DNA of 16,653 nucleotides. Origin: Mycogone perniciosa. Taxonomy: Eukaryota; Ascomycota; Sordariomycetes; Hypocreales; Hypocreaceae. Below, in pieces: positions 1-10,600 of the stretch. Position 1 is the first letter of the stretch. Every line of letters begins with the position of its first letter. The notes under the pieces were generated by a model. That model made no database searches and was not told the origin of the DNA. It saw only the letters and a list, made by a program, of their open reading frames with translations. Made by a program: the position numbers and the translations under genes. Location of the stretch: the NCBI GenBank assembly GCA_025331125.1, contig JAOALB010000334.1, positions 1 through 16,653 on the forward strand, written 5' to 3'.

Positions 1-2085
1 TATCGTATGCCGTGATTGACGTCAAAATATCAGGGATTTTGGCAACAAGACAATTCTCCACAGCGAGAATGATGACGTTATCGGTGAATGTTCTTAATGA
101 CATCTAAAGCATTGTTAGCAGGTCTAACGTACGAAGAGGGAGATTACATGACGAACCTCGTAATATGCCACCATCATTTCTGCAATTCTTTCAAGTCCAA
201 AGTTGTCGACTTTGTCTTCTGGTGCATTTCGGAGAGCCTGGAACACAGTCTCTGCATTAGCAGCCGGAGTAGGGGCCGGCTGGTCCAGTGGCTGTAGAAT
301 ATTCTTCACCCGAATCGCAAGGTGTAGTGTGTTTCATCTCGCAACTCGTCGTTGGAACTCTTCCTCTAGGCATATGGCATCTCCCTCCTGGTAATGCAGC
401 AGCAGTTCTTTGAGCTTCAGTGTTAGCTCATCAGCTCGTTCGCGGAAAAATCTGTCCACATATTCGTCAATAATGGCATCTCGGGTCGCCGTATTAGCGT
501 GGACGATGTGTTCCAAGGCTAGTTGAACGAATGATCTTGCGGCCTTGAGGACTAGGTCGAGGTATTTCTTCGCAATGCTCTCCCATCGCTGTGATTGATG
601 GCGAAACAGTTCAAGCGCAAGCCTGTCATTGGGCGATCCTGGAAATTGTGTGCCTTGGTTGTTCGCTGCTCGCATCTCCAGCTCTGCTTTGAGATCGTCC
701 CAAGATATCTCCACGGGCTCCTTTGCTCGGAATACATCGACCCACGGTTGTAGGGATGATGGGATATCGTGCTCATTGTCGTCCCCTACGAGACCCGTAT
801 TGTTCCATTTGATCTTGCGTGTTGCACCCCTGTTCGACAAGACGGCATCAAAGGCACAGTTTAGGTTTCTGATAACTGCTCGGAGTTTTCGCTCGTCGAC
901 TTGTAGTTGCCCATTAGTAATACCGGTTTCCGACTCGACATTATTGAAGAATTTGCCATCATATGTGCCCTTCGTGGCAGCGCGTGCCATGTCACGAAAG
1001 TGATTCGCGATATTGAGTAGGTAGCTACGTCGCTCAGCGTCCGACTTGCGTGACTCTCCAAGCCGACTTAATCGGTTCTGTCGACTTTCCAGCTTGTTCT
1101 CAATATCTTCAATCAAGTTCGGCAACCTCTGCTGGATATGCTGGGTGAGAATGGTGCTCAATTTCTGCCTCAGAGCTTCCACGCCCTTGTTCTGCGACGG
1201 GATGTTTTCCCATATTCCAGAAGCGAGAAATTGCTTCTCATTGTCATCTCGATCTTTGTCCGATATTTTGGAAGCGCCTGCGCCATTCTCGTCATTTTGT
1301 TTGCTATCTCGGTTCCGCAGAATGTGCCAACCGAGTTTGAGGACATGGGCAGACTCTTGGTTTTGAGCAAGTCGAAAGTAATCCGCTTCGTCAGCGGTTT
1401 CTGACTCAAGTTTATCAGGCTTCGTGATGACTCCCATCGTGCGTTCTCTGTTGGGATCGTGCACCTTCGCAAGCCCAAGGACCGCTTGGACCGAAAGCAA
1501 GGATTGTGCAGTGATGACAGCCAGAATGATGGTATTCTTCTGCTGCATGTATCGCTCCGCAAGCCGAGTAACAATGGCCATTCCCTCTAGACTTTCCTCA
1601 GACGTTTCTGTACGATACAAGCCTGGAAGATCGACGAGCGTCAAGTGCGGTAGATCAGGCCCCGAAATCTCAATGCAGAGCACCTCCTCAGAAAAGTCGC
1701 GAGCGCCATCTCCAATGCCCATAAGCTCTTTGGCTTCATCGATAATTCTAGGCAGATCGTCTTTGCTGAACCGTTTCTCATCGAACAGCGGTCGGTCAGA
1801 ATCCTTGCTGCGAACTTTGACTGCAAACCGCTGTTGAGAAGCCTTTCGCAAAACCAGCTCGGTGGGTGAGCGGGTGCACAGCCCGCTCTTGACTGGGAAT
1901 CGGACCCGTGAAATGGCCTCGAGAACAGAGCTTTTGCCCGAGGACTTGTCGCCAACAACGATGATTTGTGGAAGAGATTCCGGTTCAACTCCAAGATTTC
2001 GCAAGCTGTCAATGGTGTCGAGTAGGGCTTTTTGCTCGTGGCCCAATTGGCCCAGAGCCTCAGCATCGAGAGTGATATCCGCCAT
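1..2085 (-). CDS. Dynamin-superfamily GTPase (3' end beyond window)
   Basis: Large self-assembling GTPase of the dynamin/Mx type, which normally remodels membranes. The ATG is at 2083-2085. Proposed exons are 346-2085 (580 codons), 157-291 (45 codons) and 1-103, giving at least 659 residues. All GTPase motifs are present: P-loop GDKSSGKSS (residues 45-53), switch threonine in CTRSPTEL (about 71), DLPG (152-155) and TKPD (221-224). The middle/stalk region follows from about residue 300 (HIQQRLPNLIEDIENKL). The GTPase effector domain starts in exon 2 (ERIAEMMVAYYE) and continues in exon 3 (MSLRTFTDNVIILAVEN), a join that reads as a canonical GED. No membrane segment or PH domain is seen. The family includes Vps1/Dnm1-like proteins and many fungus-specific paralogues; the divergent stalk suggests a lineage-specific paralogue rather than Vps1 or Dnm1, but I cannot assign it. 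The exon 1-2 junction is less certain than the exon 2-3 junction. Confidence 0.9.
104..156 (-). other. Intron 2 of the dynamin-like gene
   Basis: A 53-nt phase-0 intron. On the minus strand it begins GTTCGT, has the branch sequence TGCTAAC and ends CTTTAG. Splicing joins VAYYE to MSLRTFTDNV, restoring the conserved dynamin GED reading; unspliced, the frame hits a stop at the TAG after the FVR residues. Confidence 0.85.
292..345 (-). other. Probable intron 1 of the dynamin-like gene
   Basis: A 54-nt (multiple of three) candidate intron, GTTGCG...CTACAG on the minus strand. It removes the in-frame TGA at 334-336 and joins two stretches that are already in the same frame. The donor is non-consensus and the branch site (ACTAC) is weak, so the exact borders are uncertain. 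The alternative is a genuine in-frame stop that disables the gene. Confidence 0.55.
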
Positions 2086-2823
2086 GCTGTGATGTGAACA
2101 GCTCTGATTGGGATCTGACCAAACGCGGTCTCTGCCTGTTTTGTGAGACGCGAATAGCCGCCAGCCTTAACTCGGCAAGTTTAGCTTCCGTGTTACAAGT
2201 ATTATTATTATGAAGTGGACGCGTTTTTGTGCCGGAATCACGAGTAATACGGAGTATGGTACTTCGTATTCAAGCCGTAAAATGCCATCAGTATTATGAT
2301 GTATTTACATTTGCTCGTCCATTCAGGTCAGGAAGAAGCAAGGCTGTAAGTATTCCTTCATATTATGGAATATCAAGGTCATGAAACAATACCTAGCCGA
2401 GCGGCTAAGCTCAGAACTCCCGCACGACCTATCCATGTCCATGCCCAGGCCGTGTTAACACGCGCGTTGCCCCTCCTGGCGTTGAGGTTCTGGAATACTA
2501 TTTGACGACGAATGGCCAAAAAGTGCTAAATACGCACCATTATTCACATTCACGGAAGCAAAGGAGTTACAGTAAAAATTGCACAGATATTGTATTGGTA
2601 ATGACCTTCATAGAGGCCTCCAACACGTCGGAGAGCCTCGGTACGCAAACGAGTGGACGACCATACAAGATGACCTGTAAATTCACATAAAAAGGAGCGG
2701 ACGGTCATGAATATGACCAGCCGGGTTCAAGAGACGAGCTGCCTCTTTACCCTCTTCACCGTTTCAACTTTGTGCACCATCGCATCCACGCATCCACGCA
2801 TCGCACCCATCACAGCACACCCT
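2086..2823. other. Intergenic spacer between dynamin-like gene and fet4
   Basis: 738 nt with no supported gene. It must hold the promoter of the dynamin-like gene (right-to-left) and the 3' end of the fet4 transcript. Visible content: a short ATT run near 2201-2213, a palindromic TACGGAGTA-type motif at 2248-2268, and short C/A-rich CATCCACGCATC-like repeats near 2780-2800. A D-arm-like sequence at 2398-2414 is not part of a tRNA. Confidence 0.6.
2248..2268. repeat. Imperfect palindrome TACGGAGTA / TACTTCGTA
   Basis: TACGGAGTA, three spacer bases, then TACTTCGTA. The right arm is the reverse complement of the left with one mismatch. The same 9-mer occurs in two other intergenic regions of this window (5976-5999 and 15958-16002). 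Confidence 0.75.
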
Positions 2824-4353
2824 TCACTCAACATACTCGCTGGCCATCAACTGATCCCCCTTCATCTCGTCCTCCTCTAGATGGTCGATATATGCAAGGA
2901 GTCTCAATCGTCCCAAGTACATGTTGTGAAGATCCGCACGCCAGTCAGCTTCTGAGAGGTTGTGGCCGGTGATTAGAATCATCATGAAGAACGACTCGAT
3001 AATACTTGGGGGGACGTTGCAAAGCAGCTGCCCAGTCGTGGTCCATTTCATAGCGCTAGCCCCGACAAGAAGACCAATGACTAGGGTAATTCCAAGGAGG
3101 ACAGTGATCTCGTGAGCACAGATGATTCCCATCCTGTTGGAGAGGCGGTAGTTGATCGAATTGTGGTTGACCACGGCCTTTTCTGGTTGCGGCAGGCCAA
3201 TGTCGTCAAAGATACCGACGTCCTCGAGCTTGGTCTCCTCAAGCGCCTTCTCTTCGCACTCATGCAATCGGTGCTGGACATTGCGCAGAACGAAGCCATC
3301 GACCAGGCCAACCAATCCAGCGTAGGTTCCAATGAGTAGCCACCAGTTGTTGTTCCACTGCAGGACGGGGCCAATGGAAATCCACACGATCAGCACAATG
3401 ATGAGGAGCGCAATACCAACCAAAGTACCAACGACATCGGCATAGTAAAAGATGGCTCGCTGGATTCTGCTGAACTGAGGGCCAGGAACAGAAACCACTG
3501 GATTGGGATCGGTGTCACCCGTGATGGATCGCAGCTTCAGCTCAACATCGGAGTCAACTTCAAAAATGGCGTTCAAGCACTTCTCGACATACGAATCGTG
3601 ACGCTCGCGGATATTGGCAAGGAAGGCGAATATCAACACCATCAATGCAGAGGTGGCGGAGTTGATGTACAGTTGCCATCGATCGCTCCAGTCCAGTGAG
3701 GGACCAAAGCCGAGCCAGATGAAAATGCACACCCAGTACATGCAAATGGTGACGAAGTGGCCCAAAAACGCCGCAAAAGCATTTGACACCCGGCCGACCC
3801 AGCTCTCTGAGGGCAGTTCTGAGCCGAACTTGGATTGCTGGGGGTTCTCGATATCAGCTAGGGCGATCTGCTTGTACCTGCCGCTGGCCATAATCTGTCG
3901 GAACATACGCTTCTGGCTGTGAATGCGAGATCGAAGACTTGCTGAGACCCTAATCTGACGTTCATATCCATTGAGCTGCTGACGCATGAGCAGGGAGTCG
4001 AAGAGGTAGCTGACGATGGCCTGGATGTCAGAAATGAGAGCAGCCCAATTTTCATCCTGGCCATAGAGAATGCCAAGGAATGCCCAGACCAGAAGGCCAG
4101 CGACAATAATGAGGAAAACAGTCTGAGATCCGGAAGCTTTCACAAGCCAGTCGAGCCATCGGTCCAGTCGGTCCTTCTTGACGTATCCAACATAACCAGT
4201 GACATTCTTCTCGGGGACGGCTTGAACCATCACACGAGCTTCTTTTCCATCCAAGGGAGAGGAGTCCAACACGACATACTGAGTTGGAGCTGCGTCTTCA
4301 ATGGTGCCCTTGGCACCAGGGGCGGAGAGCATCTCAATGATGTGCTTGAACAT
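2824..4353 (-). CDS. fet4: Low-affinity iron / divalent metal permease, FET4 family
   Basis: Plasma-membrane permease of the Fet4 (Iron_permease) family, which in yeast moves Fe(II) and also Zn, Cu and other divalent metals with low affinity. Uninterrupted 509-residue ORF with an ATG start. The soluble N-terminus (1-65) leads into the family signature RLDRWLDWLVKASGSQTVF (62-80). Hydrophobic segments fall near residues 77-97, 105-123, 193-217, 229-247, 307-328, 336-357, 409-434 and 450-465. The loop DIQAIVSYLFDSLLMRQQ (109-126) is the family's DIQA-type core and is likely near the metal path. Two related halves can be seen (FGPSLDWSDRWQL and IGPVLQWNNNWWL). The C-terminus is acidic and cytosolic-looking (HLEEDEMKGDQ). 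No truncation is seen. Metal specificity cannot be read from the sequence. Confidence 0.92.
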   Translation of the reverse strand: MFKHIIEMLSAPGAKGTIEDAAPTQYVVLDSSPLDGKEARVMVQAVPEKNVTGYVGYVKKDRLDRWLDWLVKASGSQTVFLIIVAGLLVWAFLGILYGQDENWAALISDIQAIVSYLFDSLLMRQQLNGYERQIRVSASLRSRIHSQKRMFRQIMASGRYKQIALADIENPQQSKFGSELPSESWVGRVSNAFAAFLGHFVTICMYWVCIFIWLGFGPSLDWSDRWQLYINSATSALMVLIFAFLANIRERHDSYVEKCLNAIFEVDSDVELKLRSITGDTDPNPVVSVPGPQFSRIQRAIFYYADVVGTLVGIALLIIVLIVWISIGPVLQWNNNWWLLIGTYAGLVGLVDGFVLRNVQHRLHECEEKALEETKLEDVGIFDDIGLPQPEKAVVNHNSINYRLSNRMGIICAHEITVLLGITLVIGLLVGASAMKWTTTGQLLCNVPPSIIESFFMMILITGHNLSEADWRADLHNMYLGRLRLLAYIDHLEEDEMKGDQLMASEYVE

Positions 4354-4362
4354 TTTGGCGGG

Positions 4363-4447
4363 CTAACAGATACAATGAGGGGGGTTCCGTAGACAACTTC
4401 ATCGTGTCAGTCGGAGTTCACTTTAATAACTCTGCTCTTAGACTTAC
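4363..4447 (-). other. Probable 5'UTR intron of fet4
   Basis: On the minus strand a consensus donor GTAAGT starts at 4447, a CTGAC branch-like site lies at 4406-4410, and the interval ends CTGTTAG at 4363, ten nt before the fet4 ATG. It is non-coding and 85 nt long. Supported by splice-site consensus only. Confidence 0.5.
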
Positions 4448-4711
4448 TCTGTGAGGTTGAAGATAGTGAGCATATAGTATTTTTCTCTGAAGCTGTAGGG
4501 ACTTCAGAAGCCTTCCATCAAGGCTTGAATGAATCGTTTACGGCGCTACTTCCATCGGTTTTGCACCAAAAGACCTAGGGTGGCCAGAGCTCATCTGCAG
4601 CTTGGAATAGAGGAGTGCCGGTTAGAATACGCCTGAGGGGAGATGCGAAGGTCGCCAGTGTTGTTGATGCGTGGCACGTAGTCGGCCACGGAGAGTTGAA
4701 TGGAGGAGGAG

Positions 4712-5223
4712 GATAAGGCGATTTGCCAGCCAGCTTGGTTTACTGAAAAAAAGGCTTGGGTAACACGTCCAAGGGGAGAATTTTCCAAGATTGGACCAAA
4801 GAGACTGTCAAAAGTTTACAACAATGTTGAGGTTGTGACCGTTCAAACTTTTCTCGGCGTTCAGGTGGCCGGGAAGACATATTATATACGGGTTCCCTTT
4901 CATGTTGGGGGATTCTCATTTCGTTATCAAAGTGACTAGCAAAACAACCGGTTAACGGCTTGAAGCGCCCCCATCTCGATCTGCAAGCAACTTAGACCTT
5001 TGCACGCAACCCGGTTCGGCTGTTAGAAGCGGTCAAAGATTTTTCCCTTGTGTGCTGAGGGATTTCCTGGAAATACCTCATACGTGGGAGTAATGGGGGT
5101 GGCTATGCTGTGCTCTGGTAATGAGTCCGAGTACGGGAAGATCGTTTGCTGGTGGTTTGGTGTAAGCGCTTGATAGACTAACAACTCCAAGGTACCCTTT
5201 ACAATCCACCCCGTTTATCAGAA
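4712..5223. promoter_or_regulatory. GATA sites upstream of fet4
   Basis: GATAA/TTATC cores lie at 4712-4716, 4924-4928 and 5215-5219. The last, read on the minus strand, is TTCTGATAA, one base off the ATCWGATAA sequence recognised by SreA/Fep1-type GATA repressors that silence iron uptake when iron is plentiful. GATA cores are common by chance, so this is suggestive only. Confidence 0.25.
4881..4888 (-). promoter_or_regulatory. TATA-like box upstream of fet4
   Basis: TATATAAT on the minus strand, about 530 nt before the fet4 ATG. With the 85-nt leader intron removed it would imply a 5'UTR of roughly 400 nt. No transcript evidence. Confidence 0.3.
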
Positions 5224-5973
5224 TGCAGCCACCTTTTGAGATTCGGAACAGTCGGTCAGTATCTTAGATGCGCTTGTTGATATCTTGCCCCCAATAGTTA
5301 TCTAGTTAAATCAACACAGGTATTGAGATAGGTAGGTAGCCAAGAGACAAAGAAAGCTTGAATTGGCCGCCAGTCATGGAGACCATGATCAGTCCGCGGA
5401 GATAGTAAATGTTTCGAATATACTAGTAGCCACAGTTAAGAACACGAATGCCCACGATTGCAGCTCTTTTCGCACTAATATGATATCCGGCATTGATGCT
5501 TCTCAGTTTAATCTACGAAGCGAGACACACAACAACTCCATAGGCCGCCCGAATGCAATTCATGATTCCATAGCTTTGCATTAGCAAATGATGAATGAAA
5601 CCAACCAATCCTTCTTATCGTATAAAAAAATTCGACGTGTCTCCTAGTATGAGAAAAAGTCCTCGAGCTAATAAAATCCAGAACGTGGTCGGCATAGCCA
5701 CAATGGGGAAACAGAGTTTTTTTTTCCGATTAAGGAGCTTTCCAATAAAAAAAACATGTGAACTGAATCTAATAATCTCTGATTGGCCTCGTCTCCGTCT
5801 GCGGTAATCCGGCACGCAAGAATGACTCTACCGGAGTTTGGACTCTTACGGGCCGGGCTGAGCCTATGTTTGACAAGACATGATGGCAAACTGCATCAAC
5901 ATATTTCTTTTTATCGGCACTCGGCCATTAATAGCGCTAACATTCCGCCACTTGCGGATTCGCTCCACAATAT

Positions 5974-5999
5974 GGAGTACTCCGTAGTAGTACTCCGTA
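5974..5999. repeat. Doubled AGTACTCCGTA element
   Basis: AGTACTCCGTA occurs at 5976-5986 and again at 5989-5999, separated by two bases. The first copy overlaps a perfect 10-nt palindrome, GGAGTACTCC (5974-5983). Same core as at 2248-2268 and 15958-16002. Confidence 0.8.
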
Positions 6000-7380
6000 A
6001 TAGAGGAAAGACGATCGGGTCAAACTAAGCCATTATATCCGCTAGGTCGTTCTCATCTCAGTGTATTCGTGTAATGGTTTATCATTGCAGCTCCAGCGTC
6101 TTGGCGTTTTCGTCGTATCACCACACACCATTTCTTAAGCATCATGAAACATGGCACGTCTACTACTGCTGCTCTGCATCCAACCTCCAAATAGGACCGT
6201 GCCGATCTCTTCTTACAACTCTACCTCAACCTGTATTTTTGCGCGTCTCCTTGTAGCACAAGACATTCACATCCAAATTAATCACCTTAAATTGTCCATG
6301 AACGCTTGATGTGTCCAACCACCGCCCTCTAGCATTCGCACCGCGAAGGCTTGTGAAGGCTGTCTATTATTGCAAGACAGAAGAATTAATACACTAAGCG
6401 CAAGATGTGAGGAGGGGGTTTTTCTTTTAGCTCCGCTGAGTAATTGAGATCGCGATCATGACAGCAAAGAGAAGAAACTTAATCGGCTTCGGTGAATTTA
6501 TTGGATAAATTAATATGTCGAGTATTTAACTTTGAATGCAACCTCAATTAAAAGTACGGAAAACACTGGTTTTACTTTGTTAGTGGCTGAGTGTAGGGTA
6601 AGCAGCTGTAAGTGGCGTGGACTCCTCATAGGCATTACCGCCAGACCCAACAGGTTTAGCTAATCTCTATATTACGGAGACCTGCAATTCATTTCCCATT
6701 TCCGACTCTATTCCAGATTGCATATCTCCTCATTCGCTCTTGTGGTGAAGAATCTGGTCGGATTGGAAGCCTGATACTCATCTAAACCCGACGGAGTGAA
6801 TCTGAGTGATTGCGTTCTATGAAATCTGGAGATTGATGTCTCTAGCGACCGTGTTTCCATGCCGCGAGGTTGGAGTGCCTCTGAGGAGCCAAAAGGGACC
6901 AAGCTAACATTAATACCTCCACTACTTACTTTCAGATTTCTTAGATGTTTATGGGCTTTATAATGTGTGTTCCGTAAGCAAGTTGAACATAGAGGGAGGG
7001 TTTCATGAAGTGTTGGAGTTGGGTAATGCTGTTAGGAATAACAACACATGCATCCATTCATTCATATACAAAGATTGTCTACCCTGTCACCACAAAATAA
7101 AAACCATTACCGACTCGAAAGTTACTATTTGAATGAGAATATGTGGGATGAAGTGAAGAAGAGTATAAGTGAAGAGTAGTTCATTTGCCACACAATGAGG
7201 GCAACTCTAGCGCAATACGCGCTATAAGTTCTAGGGAGCAATGGCCCTGGTCCTAGCGGCACCAGAATTGGCAAGTAGTCAGGCATCACATCTCTCCTCT
7301 ACAGAATTGGCTGTTGGCAACTTGAAGCTTTTCCCCATTCACTCAATTCTAGCAGCAAACATGGCCAGGGCGACGACGCC

Positions 7381-7410
7381 ACGAAGCACAATAGCACCCT
7401 ATTGCTTCGT
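7381..7410. repeat. Short inverted repeat upstream of the HET gene
   Basis: ACGAAGCA at 7381-7388 pairs with TGCTTCGT at 7403-7410; allowing a 2-nt bulge the pairing extends to a 12-bp stem with a 4-nt loop. It lies 259 nt before the HET start codon, in the promoter or leader. Confidence 0.5.
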
Positions 7411-7605
7411 ACACAATGTTTCATTGGGCGGCTGACCCTTCGTGCATCGATAGTTGCACAAATGCAGCTGATACAGCCACAATTCAGCCGCACAAGGCTC
7501 TCTCACTGGTCAGCCTACAAAGCCCATTGCTGGTTGGGGCAGATTGATGTTGGATAATATGATGACTCTCAATATCGCTCAAGTGGCCACATACCCTTCC
7601 TGTCT

Positions 7606-7681
7606 ATGAAATGTCGAGGTTTCCTCTTTCCGATCAACAGTTCTTGTTCCGGTGATGGCCCTTGAACGATGCGCCTGCTAG
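7606..7681 (+). promoter_or_regulatory. Three overlapping upstream ORFs before the HET gene
   Basis: Three short AUG-initiated ORFs, one per frame, precede or overlap the main start. The first is 7606-7665 (19 codons, ending 3 nt before the main ATG). The second is 7611-7655 (14 codons). The third is 7655-7681 (8 codons), whose ATG shares a base with the second's TGA and whose stop lies 10 nt past the main ATG. The third has G at -3 and +4. If the mRNA starts upstream of 7606, ribosomes would meet all three first, which would lower main-frame translation. The transcription start is unknown. Confidence 0.5.
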
Positions 7682-10600
7682 ACGCACGGAGCCTGGAACT
7701 GGTCGACGTGAGCGACGATGCAGTTCCTCCGTATGCCATCTTATCCCATACATGGGGCGATGAGGAGATCACCATCCAGCAACTGCGGCGGTTAAGGGGG
7801 TGGTCACAAGTGAGAGCATTGTCGCCAAAGACACCAGACAAAAACAAGCGGTCGATTGCTTTGAAGAGAGGATTTGTCAAAGTCCAAAATGCCGCTCAAC
7901 TCGCTGTCAGTCGAGGACTCTCGTACATTTGGGTGGATACGTGCTGTATCGACAAAACCAGCAGCGCAGAGCTTTCCGAGGCCATCAACTCAATGTATCT
8001 CTGGTACAAACGATCCTCCGAGTGTTATGCTTTTCTATCCGATGTGGAACCCGCAACTGCAGGTGAAGGGGACCCAACGGCACTCTTGTCGCGTCTTCGA
8101 AACAGTCGATGGTTCACAAGAGGGTGGACATTGCAGGAGCTCATTGCGCCCAAAGTCGTTCTTTTCTATGCCAACAATTGGACCTTTCTGGGACAAAAAG
8201 ACACGCCAGTCACATTCACGAGAGCGATTAGCGAAATCACCGGTATCGATGAGGAGGTCTTGGATGGCAGAATTGACCCCCTTCAGCTGAGCGTATCCGC
8301 GCGCATGGCGTGGGCCTCTCACCGAAATACCACCAGACTGGAAGACACCGCATACAGCTTGATGGGTTTGTTTCAAGTAAACATGCCTCTTCTCTATGGA
8401 GAAGGTCGTCGGGCATTCACGAGACTTCAAGAGGAGATTATCCAGCACACCGATGATCAGTCTCTATTTGCGTGGAACTCGTTTGAGGAGGTGGAAGAAG
8501 ACCCCGATGCCTTGTTTGGCATGCTGGCACAATCGCCGGCGCAGTTCCGGGACGCCGGCAAATTACAGCCTCTGCCGCCATTGCCTGTATATGCCAGCGC
8601 TCCATCTAGCATCACCAACCAAGGTCTCCGCGTCCAGCTATATCTTCGGCCCGTCATGGATAGTGATGACATGGAAGACGATTACTACGCGATACTGGAT
8701 TGTGTTATGCGAGTGGGAGATTTATACCAGTGCCCTGCTATCCTCTTGCGTCGACTATCCGAAGACCAGTTCGGACGCCTGCAAACCAAGACCCAAACAT
8801 TTGTACCTCCTCCTATATCGCAGTTTATAACCGACTATGAGGGTTACCGCTCAATCTACGTCAGACAACAACCAGTCTACTACCACCTCCCGCAGTTCAG
8901 GATCTCGCCCCTGCACATGGAAGGCCTCAGCGCATCTGACGGCGTACAGTACAGACTGCTGGAGGCTTTCCCTGCACATCAATGGAACTCGGCAACAATG
9001 ACGCTAAAGGTGGACTATTCCCGTAAGCTCAGAGCTATGGGTGTATTTCGGTTTCAAAGTGTCTCCAAAACCGATGAAAAGGTGGACGTTGTGGTCGGCT
9101 TAAGGCGTCTAAATGCAATGGAATGGGAGGGATGGTGCTTCCAACTCTCGGGTCGCACATCGTCTCTCGAGTTGATTTACCACCAGATCAACGAAGGGAT
9201 TGAGAAAATCACATCAACCAGAATTGCAGAGGTCACTGGAAAGATGGTCCGAGACTCACTGGGTGACGATGCCTCATTAGTGACAAGCGCAGCTGTCGAA
9301 GGCATACAGCTCCAGGGGCGTCTCTACATCTCTATCTTGGTGTCCCCTACACTGGAGATTCAAACCGGCAAGGAGTTGGCACAAATAAACCAGCTCCTTC
9401 GGTTAATTGTCCAAAACGATCCAGTGCTAACCCCTACTCCCTATGAGAGCCGAGTGAGGATGATTACGGAGCAATGCTGTGTCAGCAGCTCGACCGGATT
9501 TATGCACGACTACATGTCGCATTTGCCTCTCTTACATCCTGTAGGAGGCAGACCACTCCCAGGCGATAACATGGGCACAGTATCTGGTAACTTCATGAAG
9601 CCCATCTACGATTTCCTCATGACATTGAGACAAAAGCGATCCTCCTCTGAGGCGGATTCTGCGATACAAGTGTCTGAGGAACTGGCAGAAGCCTTGTTCG
9701 ATGGTGACATCGCCATGGTAGAGCAGGTTTTAAACAAGGGACCAGACCTAGGGGAATTCACCACGGACTATTACGGCTTGGCACCGTTGCATTGGGCTGT
9801 TGCCGGCGGCTCTGTTCGATGTGTCCGCCTTCTCTTGACGAATGGAGTCGACATCTATGGGCTAACAAAGAGTGGACTGGCGGCTAGTCACATCGCTGCG
9901 CTCTGCAATACAAAGGTCTGGGGTGCATTTGCAAGTCATTTTGGCGCTGAAACAGGTCCAGGGAATCTCACCTCCATCAGGTCAACACCAAATGGTGACA
10001 CAGCGCTCCACTTGGCTGCAGCATGTAGCCCAGACTCGGAATATGGCGCCTCCTTCTTCAGGGACGTTATGGAATGGGGTTATCTACACGTAGGGCTAGC
10101 ACCTCGAAATGACTACGAAGAGACACCTCTCCACAGGGCAGCGGCTAGCAACAACGTTAATGCCATCCGGGCCCTTGCAAAGCGCAGTTGGTATTGCTTT
10201 GTGGACTGCGGAGACAAATACGGCCGAACGGCTCTCTGGCATGCAGCTGCGGCAGGCTCATGTGAAGCAATAGAGGCCCTGATACAGCTCGAGGCATCTA
10301 TCGATCTGACAGACGACCTTGGAAGAAGTCCACTGCATGCGGCTTGTCGAAGCGGACAAGCTGGGGCTGTTGAGGTTCTTCTTCGTCACCAGGCTCTACA
10401 GGACTGCAAGACTGACGTCCTAAATCCAACACCCATGGACTTTGCTGCTATGTTCGGACACGTGGAATGTCTACAACACTTGATAAACTTGGTACCGACA
10501 CCCCTCTCTATAGCACAACGAAATACAGCGCTTCACATTGCGGCCTCTTGCGGAAGGATGGAGTGCGTCGATATCCTTTGTCAATGGGATGCTGATCCGT

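Larger units (their letters stand above)
4940..7605. other. Gene-empty AT-leaning region between fet4 and the HET gene
   Basis: About 2.7 kb between two divergently oriented genes in which I see no credible coding region. The ORFs are all short (under 85 codons), several begin with TTG, and none resembles a known family or has plausible splice partners. Visible structure: homopolymer runs (T run near 5719-5727, A run near 5747-5754), a doubled TACTCCGTA element at 5974-5999, and a hairpin at 7381-7410. It presumably holds both promoters. No transposon ends or target duplications were recognised by eye. Confidence 0.6.

Noticed and set aside
2398..2414. tRNA D-arm-like sequence (TAGCCGAGCGGCTAAGC)
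   Set aside because: No T-arm (GGTTCGANNCC) at the right distance and no acceptor stem; also no anticodon arm.
4700..4939. 79-codon plus-strand ORF in the fet4 upstream region
   Set aside because: Has an ATG but no family resemblance and lies opposite the probable fet4 leader and promoter.
5363..5584. 73-codon plus-strand ORF
   Set aside because: Begins with TTG; low-complexity translation without known motifs, in the gene-empty region.
7241..7435. 64-codon plus-strand ORF upstream of HET
   Set aside because: Starts with ATG but is not recognisable; at most another uORF if the leader is very long.
7800..8830. Plus- and minus-strand ORFs overlapping the HET gene
   Set aside because: Out-of-frame shadows; the HET frame carries all the family motifs.
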